This document shows positions 47,557-58,080 of a stretch of 64,000 nucleotides of DNA, piece after piece (within the stretch, counting starts at the first letter, position 1; every line of letters begins with the position of its first letter). Made by a program: the position numbers and the translations under genes. The stretch is taken from assembly GCF_036320965.1 (NCBI RefSeq), contig NC_092270.1, forward strand, positions 17,216,908 through 17,280,907. The letters run 5' to 3'. Under the pieces are notes generated by a model. It was not told where the DNA came from. It searched no databases and was given only the letters and a program-made list of their open reading frames with translations. Source of the DNA: Panulirus ornatus (Eukaryota; Arthropoda; Malacostraca; Decapoda; Palinuridae).

Positions 47557-48850
47557 TGAATGGCCTCAGAATAGGGATGGTTGAACCATGGATTGGATGA
47601 AGTAGTAGTCTTGGAGGAAGAGGGTATAAATGCTTCGATTCCTGCAAGAATAACCTGTGCTATGTGTTTGGCAGAAACAGAATCACCACTACATGAGAGA
47701 CAGTAATTTGCCCAAAGAAAGTAAGAAAAGAAGTTATGTAAGTTGTCCTAGTCAGCTTTGTTTAGGTGCCAGTATTTAAGCTTAGAATGGGCTGCTGGAG
47801 GGGGAGGTGCCATTAGAATAGATACATTTATGAGAGTGTGATTGGATGAAACAATTGAGGGCGAGATTGTGTATTTACAGTGAGATAGACTAGAGGTGGA
47901 AAACAAATCCAGAATATTAGGGGAGTGGTCACAGCAATCAGGTATATGGGTAGGGTGGGAGATACTTTGCCCTAAATCATTGAGAATAGAGAACGTGAGA
48001 GCTTCGATCCCTCCACCATCCGTATGGGAGGAATTCAACCATTTCCTGAGGTGAATGTTGAAATCCCTGAGGTAGAGGATCTCAGCTTGAGGATGAGAGG
48101 ATGTCACAGACTCATGGCAGGAGTTTAGATAGATATCGAAGAAAGATATAACATTTGTAGAATTAGGAGAGCAGTAGGTGAAACAGAGGACAAATGTAGT
48201 AGTAGGGGGACTGGCTTTGATACCTTTTCTGAATGGCCTCAGAACAGGGATGGTTGAACCATGGATTGGATGAAGTAGTAGTCTTTTAGGAAGAGGGTGT
48301 AAATGCTTCGATTCCTGCAAGAATAACCTGTGCTATGTGTTTGGTGGAGACAGAATCATCACCACATGAGAGACAGTAATTTGCCCAAGGAAAGCCAGAA
48401 AAGAAGTTATGTAAGTTATTCTAGTCAGCTTCGATTAGGTGCCAGTATTTAAGCTTAGAACGGGCTGCTGGAGGGGGAGGTGCTATTAGAATAGATACAT
48501 TTATGAGTTTGATTGGATTAACCAATTGAGGGCGAGGTTGTGTATTTACAGCGAGATGGACTAGAGGTGGAAAACAAATCCAGAATATTAGGGGAGTGGC
48601 CACAGCAATCAGGTATATGGGTAGGGTGGGAGATACTTTGCTGTAAATCATTGAGAATGGAGAACATAAGAGCTTCGATCCCTCCACCATCCATATGGGA
48701 GGAATTCAACCATTCCTAAGGTGAATGTTGAAATCCCTAAGGTAGAGGATCTCATGGCAGGAATTCAGATAGTTGAAGAAAGATATAAGATTTGTAGAAT
48801 CAGGAGCAATAGGTGAAACAGAGGACAAGTGTAGTAGTAGGGGGACAGGT
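47557..48850 (-). repeat. 673-bp tandem duplication of Jockey-like endonuclease region
   Basis: Unit 47557-48229 and unit 48230 to about 48850 share long near-identical stretches (GAATGGCCTCAGAA, GATGGTTGAACCATGGATTG, TAAGCTTAGAA). The second unit has small deletions near 48507, 48714 and 48755. Both contain the endonuclease ILDLFSTSS and NIHLRKWLNSSHTDGGG-type sequence on the minus strand. Confidence 0.88.
47748..48320 (-). pseudogene. Jockey/I-like AP endonuclease, partial
   Basis: SPPTTTFVLCFTYCSPNST, then YLRDFNIHLRKWLNSSHTDG (the usual GDFN catalytic motif has Arg in place of Gly), SISHPTHIPDCC and PNILDLFSTS. SNHTLINVSI follows, corresponding to SDH but with Asn for Asp, which would inactivate it. 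A second, more damaged version lies at 48421-48890. The N-terminal part (FKGGVCAYSNINTPVAHL..SPNFDVMWLKT) reads at about 48840-48960. Confidence 0.75.
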
Positions 48851-49189
48851 TTTGAGCCACATAACATCAAAGTTTGGAGACTCAAGGTGTGCAACAGGTG
48901 TGTTTATGTTGGAATAAGCACAAACACCACCTTTGAACTGGAATTGTGATTGGAGGTTATAATTAGGTATGAAAAAGGGACTAGTGAAAACATCATATTA
49001 TGATGAGAGTCCGTAATCAAAGCTGTCATTTGTGAAAATCTGATTGTCAGATTGTGTTATCAGTTCTTGTTGGTTAGCTTATAATTTGTATTTGGTTGTA
49101 TGCCTTTTATAAGCTAATCAGCCTGTTAAATTGTTCTTTCATCTTTGCCGGTGCATTGTTCTCTTTTTTGACTCCATAATAAATTCCAT

Positions 49190-50330
49190 GAGGAGGGCCT
49201 AGGAAAGACATGGGGTATTTGTTAAAGGCCTGGAAAGACTTTAGGAAGACCTGAGGAAAACTTGGGATGGTCTTCCAGAGGACCTATGGAAAACCCAAGG
49301 AGGACCTGAGAAGATCAGGGGAATACTTTAGGAAGACTTGAATTGGACCTTTGGAGACCTTGGGAAGATGAGAAAGACTTGCAATAAGCCTTGGGAAGAC
49401 ATGAGAAAGATCTGAGGACTTGGGAAAGATGAGGGAAGGACCTGGGGAAGCCCTAGGAAGACTTTAGAAAAACCAAGTGAAGAACTCAGGATATGGGAAA
49501 GACTTGAGAAGCACATAGGAAAAGGCTGGGAATACTTTAGGAAGACAGGATAAACCTGTGGATAATCTAGGGAAGACCAGGAAAGGACCTGGGAAGACTT
49601 AGGAATGGCCTTGAGTAACTTAGGATGACCTGGGAAGACTTAGGAGAGGCCTTGAGTAACTTGGGATGACCTGGGAAGACTTAGGAAAGGCCTTGAGTAA
49701 CTTGGGATGACCTGGGAAGGATTTGGGAGAAACCTGGGAATACTTAGGGAACAACAAAATGGACCTTGAGAAGACTTGGGAAGGACCTTGGAAGGATCTG
49801 AGAAATACTTGGGGAAGACCTGGGAATTCTTATGGAAGACATGGAATGGACCTAGGGAATCCTTGAGAAGACCTTAGGGATCAGGGAAAGACTTGGGAAA
49901 TGCTTAGAGAAGACCTGAGGAAGACATGTAAAAGATTTAGGAAGGACTTGGCAAAACCTGGAGAGGACCTAGAAAGACTTGGGAAAGACCTAGGGAAAAC
50001 TTGTGAAGACGTGGAGAAGACCTGAGGTGGGTTTGTAGAAGACCTAAGAAGACTTAAGGCGAATGTGAGGAAAACTTGGGATGGGCCTGGGAAGAGTTGG
50101 GAAAGATCCAGAAATATTTTTGGAAGACCTGGAATATACTTGAGAAATAACTAAATATCTTGGAAGATTCTTGAAAAAGTTAAGGAAGGACTAGATAGAC
50201 ATGTGGAGGATCTAAGGAACACTTGGGAACGACTTAGGAAAGATTTTAGAGGAACTGGGAAAGATTTGAGAAGGACTCTGTAAGACCTGGGATGACTTTG
50301 GGGAGATCTTATATGGACCTTCTTGGGATC
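49190..50330. repeat. Purine-rich degenerate minisatellite, about 1.1 kb
   Basis: Long run of imperfect units such as GGAAGACCTGGGAAGACTT and AGGAAAGACCTGGG, 10-22 bp each. A better preserved higher-order repeat of about 42 bp occurs at 49600-49720 (CTTGAGTAACTTGGGATGAC recurs three times). The strand is strongly purine-rich. No protein is suggested. Confidence 0.9.
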
Positions 50331-50520
50331 ACTGTCTGCATAGAATTTCATTATTTTCTCCCTTTGCTTCTTTATATCATAAACAGTTGATGAACCAATA
50401 CTGTACATGTCACACGGCTTATGCGCTGAAACACTACGGTCCATTTTTTTCAACAATTCTAATTTATCTTGGATCAATATGGGCTGGTGTTTACATTTGA
50501 CACCACGACTGACACTCTCA
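50318..50520 (-). pseudogene. Pogo/Tigger (CENP-B/Jerky-type) transposase N-terminal HTH fragment
   Basis: The minus strand reads KCKHQPILIQDKLELLKKMD, VSAHKPCDMYSIGSSTVYDI and KKQREKIMKFYADSDPKK. This matches the N-terminal psq-type helix-turn-helix of Tigger/Jerky transposases (consensus style: QKLEILKKLDxGxSxxxLxxxYGVGxSTVxDIKKxxEKI). It is open but cut off downstream, where it runs into the minisatellite. The DDE domain is absent. It could be a transposon relic; nothing indicates a domesticated gene. Confidence 0.72.
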
Positions 50521-50759
50521 TATGCCTAAGAAGCCATAGCTAGGGTTGAATATAAGCAAAAGAAGCTAAGAATCTCACAGAATTGCGGTGTCACCACGAA
50601 CAAGTGCGTTGTAAAGAATGTTGATAAGTGCACCCTATACACGCCATCTGTGGCTGCCCAGTAAATTAGTCTGGTGATCACGGTAATTTCAAGTTCCTCA
50701 CATAATCTTGTCCAGACTAAAGGAGGTGGTGAACCATCAGTTGCCAGAAATTTGGTGGT
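50521..50759. other. Possible Tigger 5' UTR/terminal region
   Basis: Sequence upstream of the HTH fragment on its strand. No terminal inverted repeat could be paired because the other end of the element is missing. Confidence 0.35.
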
Positions 50760-52690
50760 GTACCTGTACTTTATTCCTTCTATTTATTACCAGGCTTATA
50801 TTATCATTAATCTCTCCTGACATCATTTAAGGCGATATAGTTCTAGCACTTTTAATCTTTCATGGTAGTACCTTATTCCAGTCTTTTTGTTTTGCCTGTG
50901 AATTGTTTCTCTATTCCCTCAGTCTTGTTTAGTTCAGTCTGTTTTTCTGGTGGTCATACAGCACAGCAGTATTCAGTTTTGTTGTGTACACACTGAACAG
51001 TGTCATCATTAATTGTCTGTCTCCTATTGCGAAATGTTCTTGGTACCATTTCGCTCATTCTTTGGGTTGAAAGTACAATCTTTTCAATGTATTCCTTAAA
51101 CCCAAGTTTTCAATTTACTGGAATTCCTAGATCTCTAATGTTTCTTTCATGGTATTTCTTCCCTGTAGGACTTCTATATGGAGGCATTGGAATAGCATTA
51201 TTTGCCCAGTTATTTCTCTATTAAATTCTGTTAAGTTCACATCTGCCCATTTGTAGATACTATCCAAATCCCTTTGTAGTTTTTCTTGATCCTACACATT
51301 TTCCATCATTTTAGTTACTCTTGTGTCATCTATGGAACATTTGACTAGACTCTCTCTTACCTTCTAATCTGTGTCAGGGCTCATTATTGCAATTAGTATT
51401 GTAGCCAGAATTGTTCCTTGTGTTACCTGATGATACATCTTCCTCAGGCATGTTTCCATTTGCTTTGACTTTAAATTTTCTGTTGCTTAGAAATTCTCTG
51501 ATCCATTTTCTTAGTTTTCCTTTTGCATTTTGTCTAGTCTCTTTTTTTAGTAACACTATAGTGTATTCTATTGAATGCTTTTGCAAAGTAAGAAAAACAG
51601 TGTTCATTTTTTTGTGTTCATCCATGTTTCATATGTATGCTCTTATGAATGAGCCAGTAGTTGTGTTTGTATGTTTTTGACTGGAACATCCATGCTATCC
51701 TTTATTTGAGTTTTATCAAATGAGCTGTCTTATTATAAGTTTTTTATTACTCTCTCATATACCTTGATTATGTATGAAGTTTGGTTGACAAGTTTGTATT
51801 GTTTTAGCAGTAATTTGGATGCTCTTTTGTGTATTGGTATTATGTATTCCATATTTTTAGGTCTGCAATGCTTGAGTTATGCTTTGTCACAGCAGTATTG
51901 TAAGAGGCTTTGTTACAGTTTCTTTAATTTTCTTTAAAAGAATTGCTGGAATTCCACCTGGCCCTGGGGCTAAGCCTTTAAGTTGATCAGTTACTATGAT
52001 TAGAGTTTATTTATGTTAGTACTTACTCATCATAATCATTATGAATTTCATCTTTTATTTTTTCATGCTCTCTTGCACTAAACACTGACTTTTATACTGG
52101 TTAATTCATATTTGACATATTCCTTTTGGGTCATTTACACAACTGTCTTCTTTCTTGAGTGGTCTAGTCTCTGACTTTTTATCTTTTCTCTGTTCATGTA
52201 AGCAAAGACGACTTTGGGTTTCCTTCCTTAAACCTATGTTTTCTTCTGTGTAATTCCATTATTTCCCCATCAGCATTACTGATTTTCTGTTCTAACTGTT
52301 ACAGTATGTCTTTGCTAATTGCAAATCATAGTTTTTCTTCCATTCTCTTTATCTGTTCATCCATTGTTTTCTATCCCATGTTATCTGTCTCTTCATGTTA
52401 TATTTTTCTTTTATTACTCAGCTATGATTTTACACTAATTTCATTAATTTGTTGATAGAAAATTGGTATGCTTGTTTTTGCATTACTGTCCAACCATTGT
52501 GTTTTACCTATTGGGTTATTTACCTTGTTCCATTCAGTTTTTTTCAAAGTAGACATTGAAGTTTCCAGACATATCTTTTATCTCATTCTTTCTACATGTA
52601 TTCATTTCATTGCAAATTCCAATCATATTATGGTCAGAGATACTCATATTTGTGCCCTCAGTGTTTATAGTTAGAGCTACATCATTTGCA
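50760..52690 (-). mobile_element. CR1/L2-like non-LTR retrotransposon relic
   Basis: The minus strand carries an endonuclease end (FVFANDVALTINTEG, SISDHNMIGICNEMN at about 52730-52610), an intervening region (also present at 45010-45545), and RT pieces (51625-51374: GKLRKWIREFLSNRKFKVKA, then EEDVSSG). Near 51300-51360 there is a PQG-like context, and at about 51010-50830 a thumb-like region (LFSVYTTKLNTAVL, NNSQAKQKDWNK). Stops and frameshifts are frequent. Confidence 0.68.
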
Positions 52691-52908
52691 AAAACGAAAA
52701 TAATTGTGGTATCATTTCTTCTCACACCGAAGGAGTCCACTTTTCCGTACTGATGGAAGCAGTGCAGCCTTGGGCTGCAGGAGCCACTGGAAAAACTAGA
52801 ACTCTGTAAGAGGTGCTGTGGTGGATATGAATGAAGAATGGATATGTAGGATAACAACAAGGAACCTTCTCCTTACTCATTCTCTCCATATATATTTTTT
52901 ATTTCTTA

Positions 52909-54046
52909 TTTATTATACTTAACTGCCGTCTCCCGCATTAGCAAGGTAACGCAAGGAAACAAACAAGGAATGGCCCAACCCAGACACATACACATGTATA
53001 TACAAAAACGCCCACACACGCACATATACATACATATACATTTCAACATATACATACATATACATACACAGACATATACATATATACACATGTACATATT
53101 CATACTTGCAGGCTTCATCCATTCCTGTTGCCACCATACCACACACAAAATAGCATCCTCCCCAGCATGGCAGCAGCAGGAACAAATGAAAAAGGCCACA
53201 TTTGCCCACACTCAGTCTTTAGCTGTCATGTGTAATGCAACGAAACCACAGCTCCCTTTCCACATTCAGGCCCCACAGACCGTTCCATGGTTTACCCCAG
53301 ACACTTCACATGCCCTGGTTCAATCCATTTACAGCACGTTGACCCCGGTATACCACATGGTTCCAATTCACTCTATTCCTTGCATGCCTTTCACCCTCCT
53401 GTATGTTCAGGCCCCAATCACTCAAAATCTTTTTCACTCTGTCCTTCCACCTCCAATTTGGTCTCCTGCTTCTTCTTCCCTCCACCTCTGACACATATAT
53501 CCTTTCCTCACTCAATCTCTCCATGTGTCCAAACCATTTCAACACACTCTCTTCTTCTCTCTCGACCACACTCTTTTTATTACCATACATCTCTCTCACC
53601 CTATCATTACTTACTTGATCAAACTACCTCACACCACATATTACCCTCAAACATTTCATTTTTAATACATCCACCCTCCTCCACGCAACCCTATTTATAG
53701 ACCATGCCTTGCAACCATATAGCATTGTTGGAACCACTGTTCCTTCAAATATACCCAATGTTGCTCTCCAAGATAACATTCTCACCTTCCACACATTTTT
53801 CAACACTCCCAGAACCTTCTCTTCTTGACCCATCCTGTGAGTCACTTCTGCTTCCATGGTTCCATCTGCTGCCAAGTCCACTCCCAGATATCTAAAACAC
53901 TTCTCTTTCTCCAGTTTTTCTCCATTCAAACTTACCTCCCAATTAACTTGTCCCTCAACCCTACCAAACCTAATAACCTTGCTCTTATTCATGTTTACTC
54001 TCAACTTTCTTCGTTCACACACTTTATCAAACCCAGTTACCTGCTA
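52909..54046 (-). mobile_element. RTE-A copy s, 5'-truncated
   Basis: The minus-strand 3' terminus (AACTGCCGTCTCCCGCATTA) with the long 3' UTR, then the RT tail up to the CERRKLRVNMNKSK region. It breaks off at 54046. The coding part is diverged (54022-53624, 53599-53306 open). A 26-bp scrap of the same family (CTTACTCATTCTCTCCATAT) precedes it at 52866. Confidence 0.85.
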
Positions 54047-54066
54047 ATATATATTTTATTTATTTT

Positions 54067-57000
54067 ATCATACTTTGTCGCTGTCTCCCACGTTAGCTAG
54101 GTAGTGCAAGGAAACAGATGTACATAGACACCCACACACGCACACATATCTGTACCTATACATTTCAACGTATACATACATATACATACACAGACATATA
54201 CATATATACACGTGTACATATCCACACTTGCTGCCTTCATCTATTCCTGTTGCCACCCGGCCACACATGAAATGGCACCCCCCTCCTCCCCTGTGTGTGC
54301 AAGGTAGTGCTAGGAAAAGACAACATAGGCCACATTTGTTCACAATCACTCTCTAGCTGTCATGTGTAATGCAACAAAACCACAGCTCCCTTTCCACATC
54401 CAGGCCCCACAAAACTTTCCATGGTTTCCCACAGATGCTTCACATGCCCTGGTTCAATCCATTGACAGCACATCGACCCCGGTATACCACATCGTTCCAG
54501 TTCACTATATTGCTTGCACGCCTTTCACCCTCCTGTATGTTCAGGCCTCGATTGTTTAAAATCTTTTTCACTCCATCCTTCCACCTCCAATTTGGTTTCC
54601 TGCTTCTCCTCGTTTCCTCTGCCTCTGACATGTATATCCTCTCTGTCAATCTTTCCTCACTCATTCACTCCATGTGACTAAACCACTTCAACACACCCTG
54701 CTCTCTCAACCACTCTCTTTTTATTACCACACATCTCTCTTACCCTTTCATTACTTACTCGACCAAACCACCTCACACCTCATATTGTGTTCAAGCATCT
54801 CATTTCCAACACATCCACCCTCCTCTTTACAACCCTATCCATAGCCCATGCCTCGCAACCATATTACACTGTTGGGACCACTATTCCTTCAAACATACCT
54901 ATTTTTGCTCCTAGATAACGTTCTCGCCTTCCACACATTCTTCAATGCTCCCAGAACCTTTGCCCCCTCCCCCACCCTGTGACTCACTTCTGCTTCCATG
55001 GCTCCAACCTCTGCTAAATTCACCCCCAGATATCTAAACCACTTCACTTCCTCCAGTTTTTCTCCATTCAAATTTACCTCCCAATTAACTTGTCCCTCAA
55101 CCCTACTGAACCTAATAACCTTGCTTTTATTCACATTTACTCTCAACTTCCTTCTTTCATGCACTTTACCAAACTCAGTCACCAACTTCTCCAGTTTTTC
55201 ACCTGAATCAGCCACCAGCGCTGAATCATCAGCAGACAACAAATGACTCACTTTCCAAGTCCTCTCATCCACAACAGACTGCATACTTGAACCTCTCTCC
55301 AAGACTTTTGCATTCACCTCCCTAACCACCCTATCCATAATCAAATTAAACAACCATGGAGACATTACGCACCCCTGCCGCAAACTGACATTCACTGGGA
55401 ACCAATCACTTTCCTCTCTTCCTACTTGTACACATGCCTCACATCCTTGGTAAAAACTTTTCATTGATTCTAGCAACTAACCTCCCACACCATATACTCT
55501 TAATACCTTCCACAAAACATCTCTATCAACCCTATCATATGCCTTCTCCAGATCCATAAATGCTACATACAAATCTGTCTGTTTTTCTAAGTATTTCTCA
55601 CATACATTCTTCAAAGCAAACACCTGATCCACACATCCTCTACCACTTCTGAAACCACTTTGCTCTTCCCCAGTCTGATGCTCTGTACATGCCTTTACAC
55701 TCTCGGTCGATACCCTCCCGTATAATTTCCCAAGAATACTCAACAGACTTATACCTCTGTAATTTGAGCACTCACCTTTATCCCCTTTGCCTTTGTACAA
55801 TGGCACTATGCATGCATTCCACCAAGCCTCAGGCACTTCACCAGGAACCATACATATATTGAATATCCTTACCAGCCAATCAACAACACAGTCACCCCCC
55901 TTTTTTAATAAATTCCACTGCAGTACCATCCAAACCCACCACCTTGCTGGCTTTCATCTTCCGCAAAGCTTTCACTACCTCTTCTTAGTTTACCAAACCA
56001 TTCTTCCTGACCCCCTGACTTTGCACACCACCTCGACCAAAATACCATATATCTACCACTCTATTATCAAACACATTCAACAAACCTTCAAAATGCTCAC
56101 TCCATTTCCTTCTCACTTCACCGCTTCTTTTATTACCTCCCCATTAGCCCCCTTCATCAATGTTCCCATTTGTTCTCCTGTCAAACCCACTTTATTTACC
56201 TCCTTCCAAGACATCTTTTTATTCTCCCTAAAATTTAATGATACTCTCTCACCCCAACTCTTATTTGCCCTCTTTTCTCCTCTTGCACCTTTGTCTTGAC
56301 CTCCTGCTGCTTTCTTTTATACATCTCCCAGTCACTTTCACTACTTCCCTGCAGAAATCATCCAAACGCCTCTCTCTTTTCTTTCACTAACAATCTTGCT
56401 TCTTCATCCCACCACTCACTACCCTTTCTAATCTGCCCACCTCCCACCTTTCTCATGCCGCAGGCATCTTTCTTGCAAGCCATCACTGATTCCCTAAATA
56501 CATCCCATTCCTCCCCTCACTACCCTTATGCCATTTGCTCTCACCTTTTTCCATTCTGCACTCAGTCTCTCTTGGTACTTCCTCACGCTTGTCTACTTTC
56601 CAAGCTTACTTACTCTCATCACTCTCTTCACCCCAACATTCTCTCTTCTTTGAAAACCTCTACAGATCTTCACCTTTGCCTCCACAAGATAATGAACAGA
56701 CATCCCTCCAGCTGCCCCTCTCAGCACATTAGCATCCAAAAGTCTCTCTTTAACATGCCTATCAATTAACACATAATCCAATAATGCTCTCTGGCCATCT
56801 CTCCTACTTACATACGTATATTTATGTATATCTCCCTTTTTGAACCAGGTATTCCCAATCACCAGTCCTTTTTCAGCACACAAATCTACAAGCTCTTCAC
56901 CATTTCTATTTACAACACTGAACACCCCATGTACATTAATTATTCCCTCAACTGCCACATTACTCACCTTTGCATTCAAATCACCATCACTATAACCCGG

Positions 57001-57372
57001 TCTCATGCCTCTCATGATCTTTCTTCTCATGACCAGGAGCATAGGCACCAATAATCACCCATCTCTCTCCATCCACTTTCAGTATTACCCATATCAATCT
57101 AGAATTTACTTTCTTACACTCTATCACATACTCCCACAACTCCTGTTTCTGGAGTAATTCTACTCCTTCCTTTGCTCTTGTCCTCTCACCAACCCCTGAC
57201 TTCACTCCCAAGACATTCCCAAACCACTCTTCCCTTTACCCTTGAGCTTCATTTCACTCAGAGCCAAAACATCCAGGTTTCTACCTATTTCTCCTTTTTC
57301 CTCATCTTGGTTACATCCACACACATTTAGACACCCCAATCTGAGCCTTCGAGGAGGATGAGCACTCCCTGC
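54067..57372 (-). mobile_element. RTE-A copy t, nearly full length
   Basis: The minus-strand element of about 3.3 kb runs from the 3' terminus (TTTGTCGCTGTCTCCCACGTT) through the long 3' UTR, RT and endonuclease to the first codons (SAHPPRRLRLGCLNVCGCNQ at about 57310-57372). It is cut inside the start of the ORF and joined to a tRNA-derived SINE. Open pieces: RT 55929-55477 and 55476-54889 (LSADDSALVADS replaces LFADD), endonuclease 57211-56593. Confidence 0.88.
54889..57211 (-). pseudogene. RTE-A endonuclease-RT ORF in copy t, broken
   Basis: The order is conserved: endonuclease (GVGERTRAKEGVELLQKQEL, WVIIGAYAPGHEKKDHER, DLNAKVSNVAVEG, LLDYVLIDRH). The linker is poorly preserved. RT fingers and palm follow (GECSNYRGISLLSILGKLYG, SGFRSGRGCVDQVFALKNVC, FMDLEKAYDRVDRD, SLRQGCVMSPWLFN), then the thumb (WFRYLGVNLAEVG). 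A deletion near 57000 removes part of the endonuclease (ERQVFWEQLNECVS missing) and several frameshifts follow. It is inactive. Confidence 0.85.
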
Positions 57373-57600
57373 ATGTTAGCTGAGACAGCATGGGCAGCTG
57401 AGGCCCTAATATAGGCCATCCCATTAATTCTAGAAATATAGATACCCTAGCCTGAGCCAGGCACCCATTTTATTGACCAACAGCCTGATTGACTATGGAC
57501 CGACTGCCGCAACACGGGTTTTGAACCTGTGCACTTGATCCTGGGTGGCCTGTGAATGCATCATGAACAAGAATGCTGACCTCTACACCACGGAAGTCCA
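57373..57600 (-). mobile_element. tRNA-derived SINE
   Basis: Read on the minus strand it starts TGGACTTCCGTGGTGTAGAG with an A-box-like TGGTGTAGAGG. A B-box-like GGTTCAAAACC lies about 60 nt further (near 57520), a wider spacing than in a tRNA. The body continues GTGCCTGGCTCAGGCTAGGG and ends with GCCCATGCTGTCTCAGC. The tRNA-like head makes Pol III transcription of the ancestral element likely. It sits between the truncated 5' end of RTE-A copy t and another RTE-A fragment. Confidence 0.75.
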
Positions 57601-58080
57601 TATGCCCAAACCATTTTAGCACTCCCTCTTGAACTCTTTCAACCACACTCTTCTCATTAACACATCTTTCTCTTACCTTTTTATTACTTAATCAAACCAT
57701 CTTGCACCATATATTGTTCTCAAACATTTCATTTGTGTCACATCCACCCTCCTTAGCTATTTTTCTCATTCATTGCCCATGCATTATCCATAAAACATTG
57801 TTATAACTACTATACCTTCAAACATGTCCATTTTGCCTTCTAAGATAATGACCTCTTGTGCCACACATTTCTCAGTCCTACCAGAAGCTTTGCCACCTCA
57901 CCATCCCTTGGTTCCATTTGCTATTATGATCACTCCCAGGTATTTGAAATACCACATCCTCTAAATTCCCTACATATAAACTCACACCCCAGTTATCTGT
58001 CCCTCTTCACTGCTGAACCTCATAAGCCTGCTATTATTCAAATATATTCTCAACTTCCTCCTTTCACACACTCTCCCAAA
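57601..58080 (-). mobile_element. RTE-A fragment u, highly diverged
   Basis: Minus-strand RT tail from WFGHM (57605) to FGRVCERRKLR (58080). It is recognisable only by scattered matches (CAAACCATTTTAGCA, CACTCCCAGGTATTTGAAAT) and has no open frame. Confidence 0.7.

Larger units (their letters stand above)
45556..49050 (-). mobile_element. Jockey/I-like non-LTR retrotransposon, nearly complete, rearranged
   Basis: The minus strand runs from endonuclease (about 49000-47750) through linker to RT (46922-46090) and the C-terminal region (46116-45620: LHTGMIHPYMKYYSHIWGGS, FSRYYFGFCYQDLAACVPPP). The 3' end, with a T tract at 45551-45563, matches the other copy at 26240. The endonuclease part is tandemly duplicated (offset 673 bp). 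Frames are broken in many places, so it is inactive. Confidence 0.82.

Noticed and set aside
49190..50330. CRISPR-like array
   Set aside because: Units are short, degenerate and contiguous, without spacers, and the genome is eukaryotic. It is a minisatellite.
57480..57600. A functional tRNA gene on the minus strand
   Set aside because: The A and B boxes are too far apart and no acceptor stem or cloverleaf closes. It is better explained as a tRNA-derived SINE.
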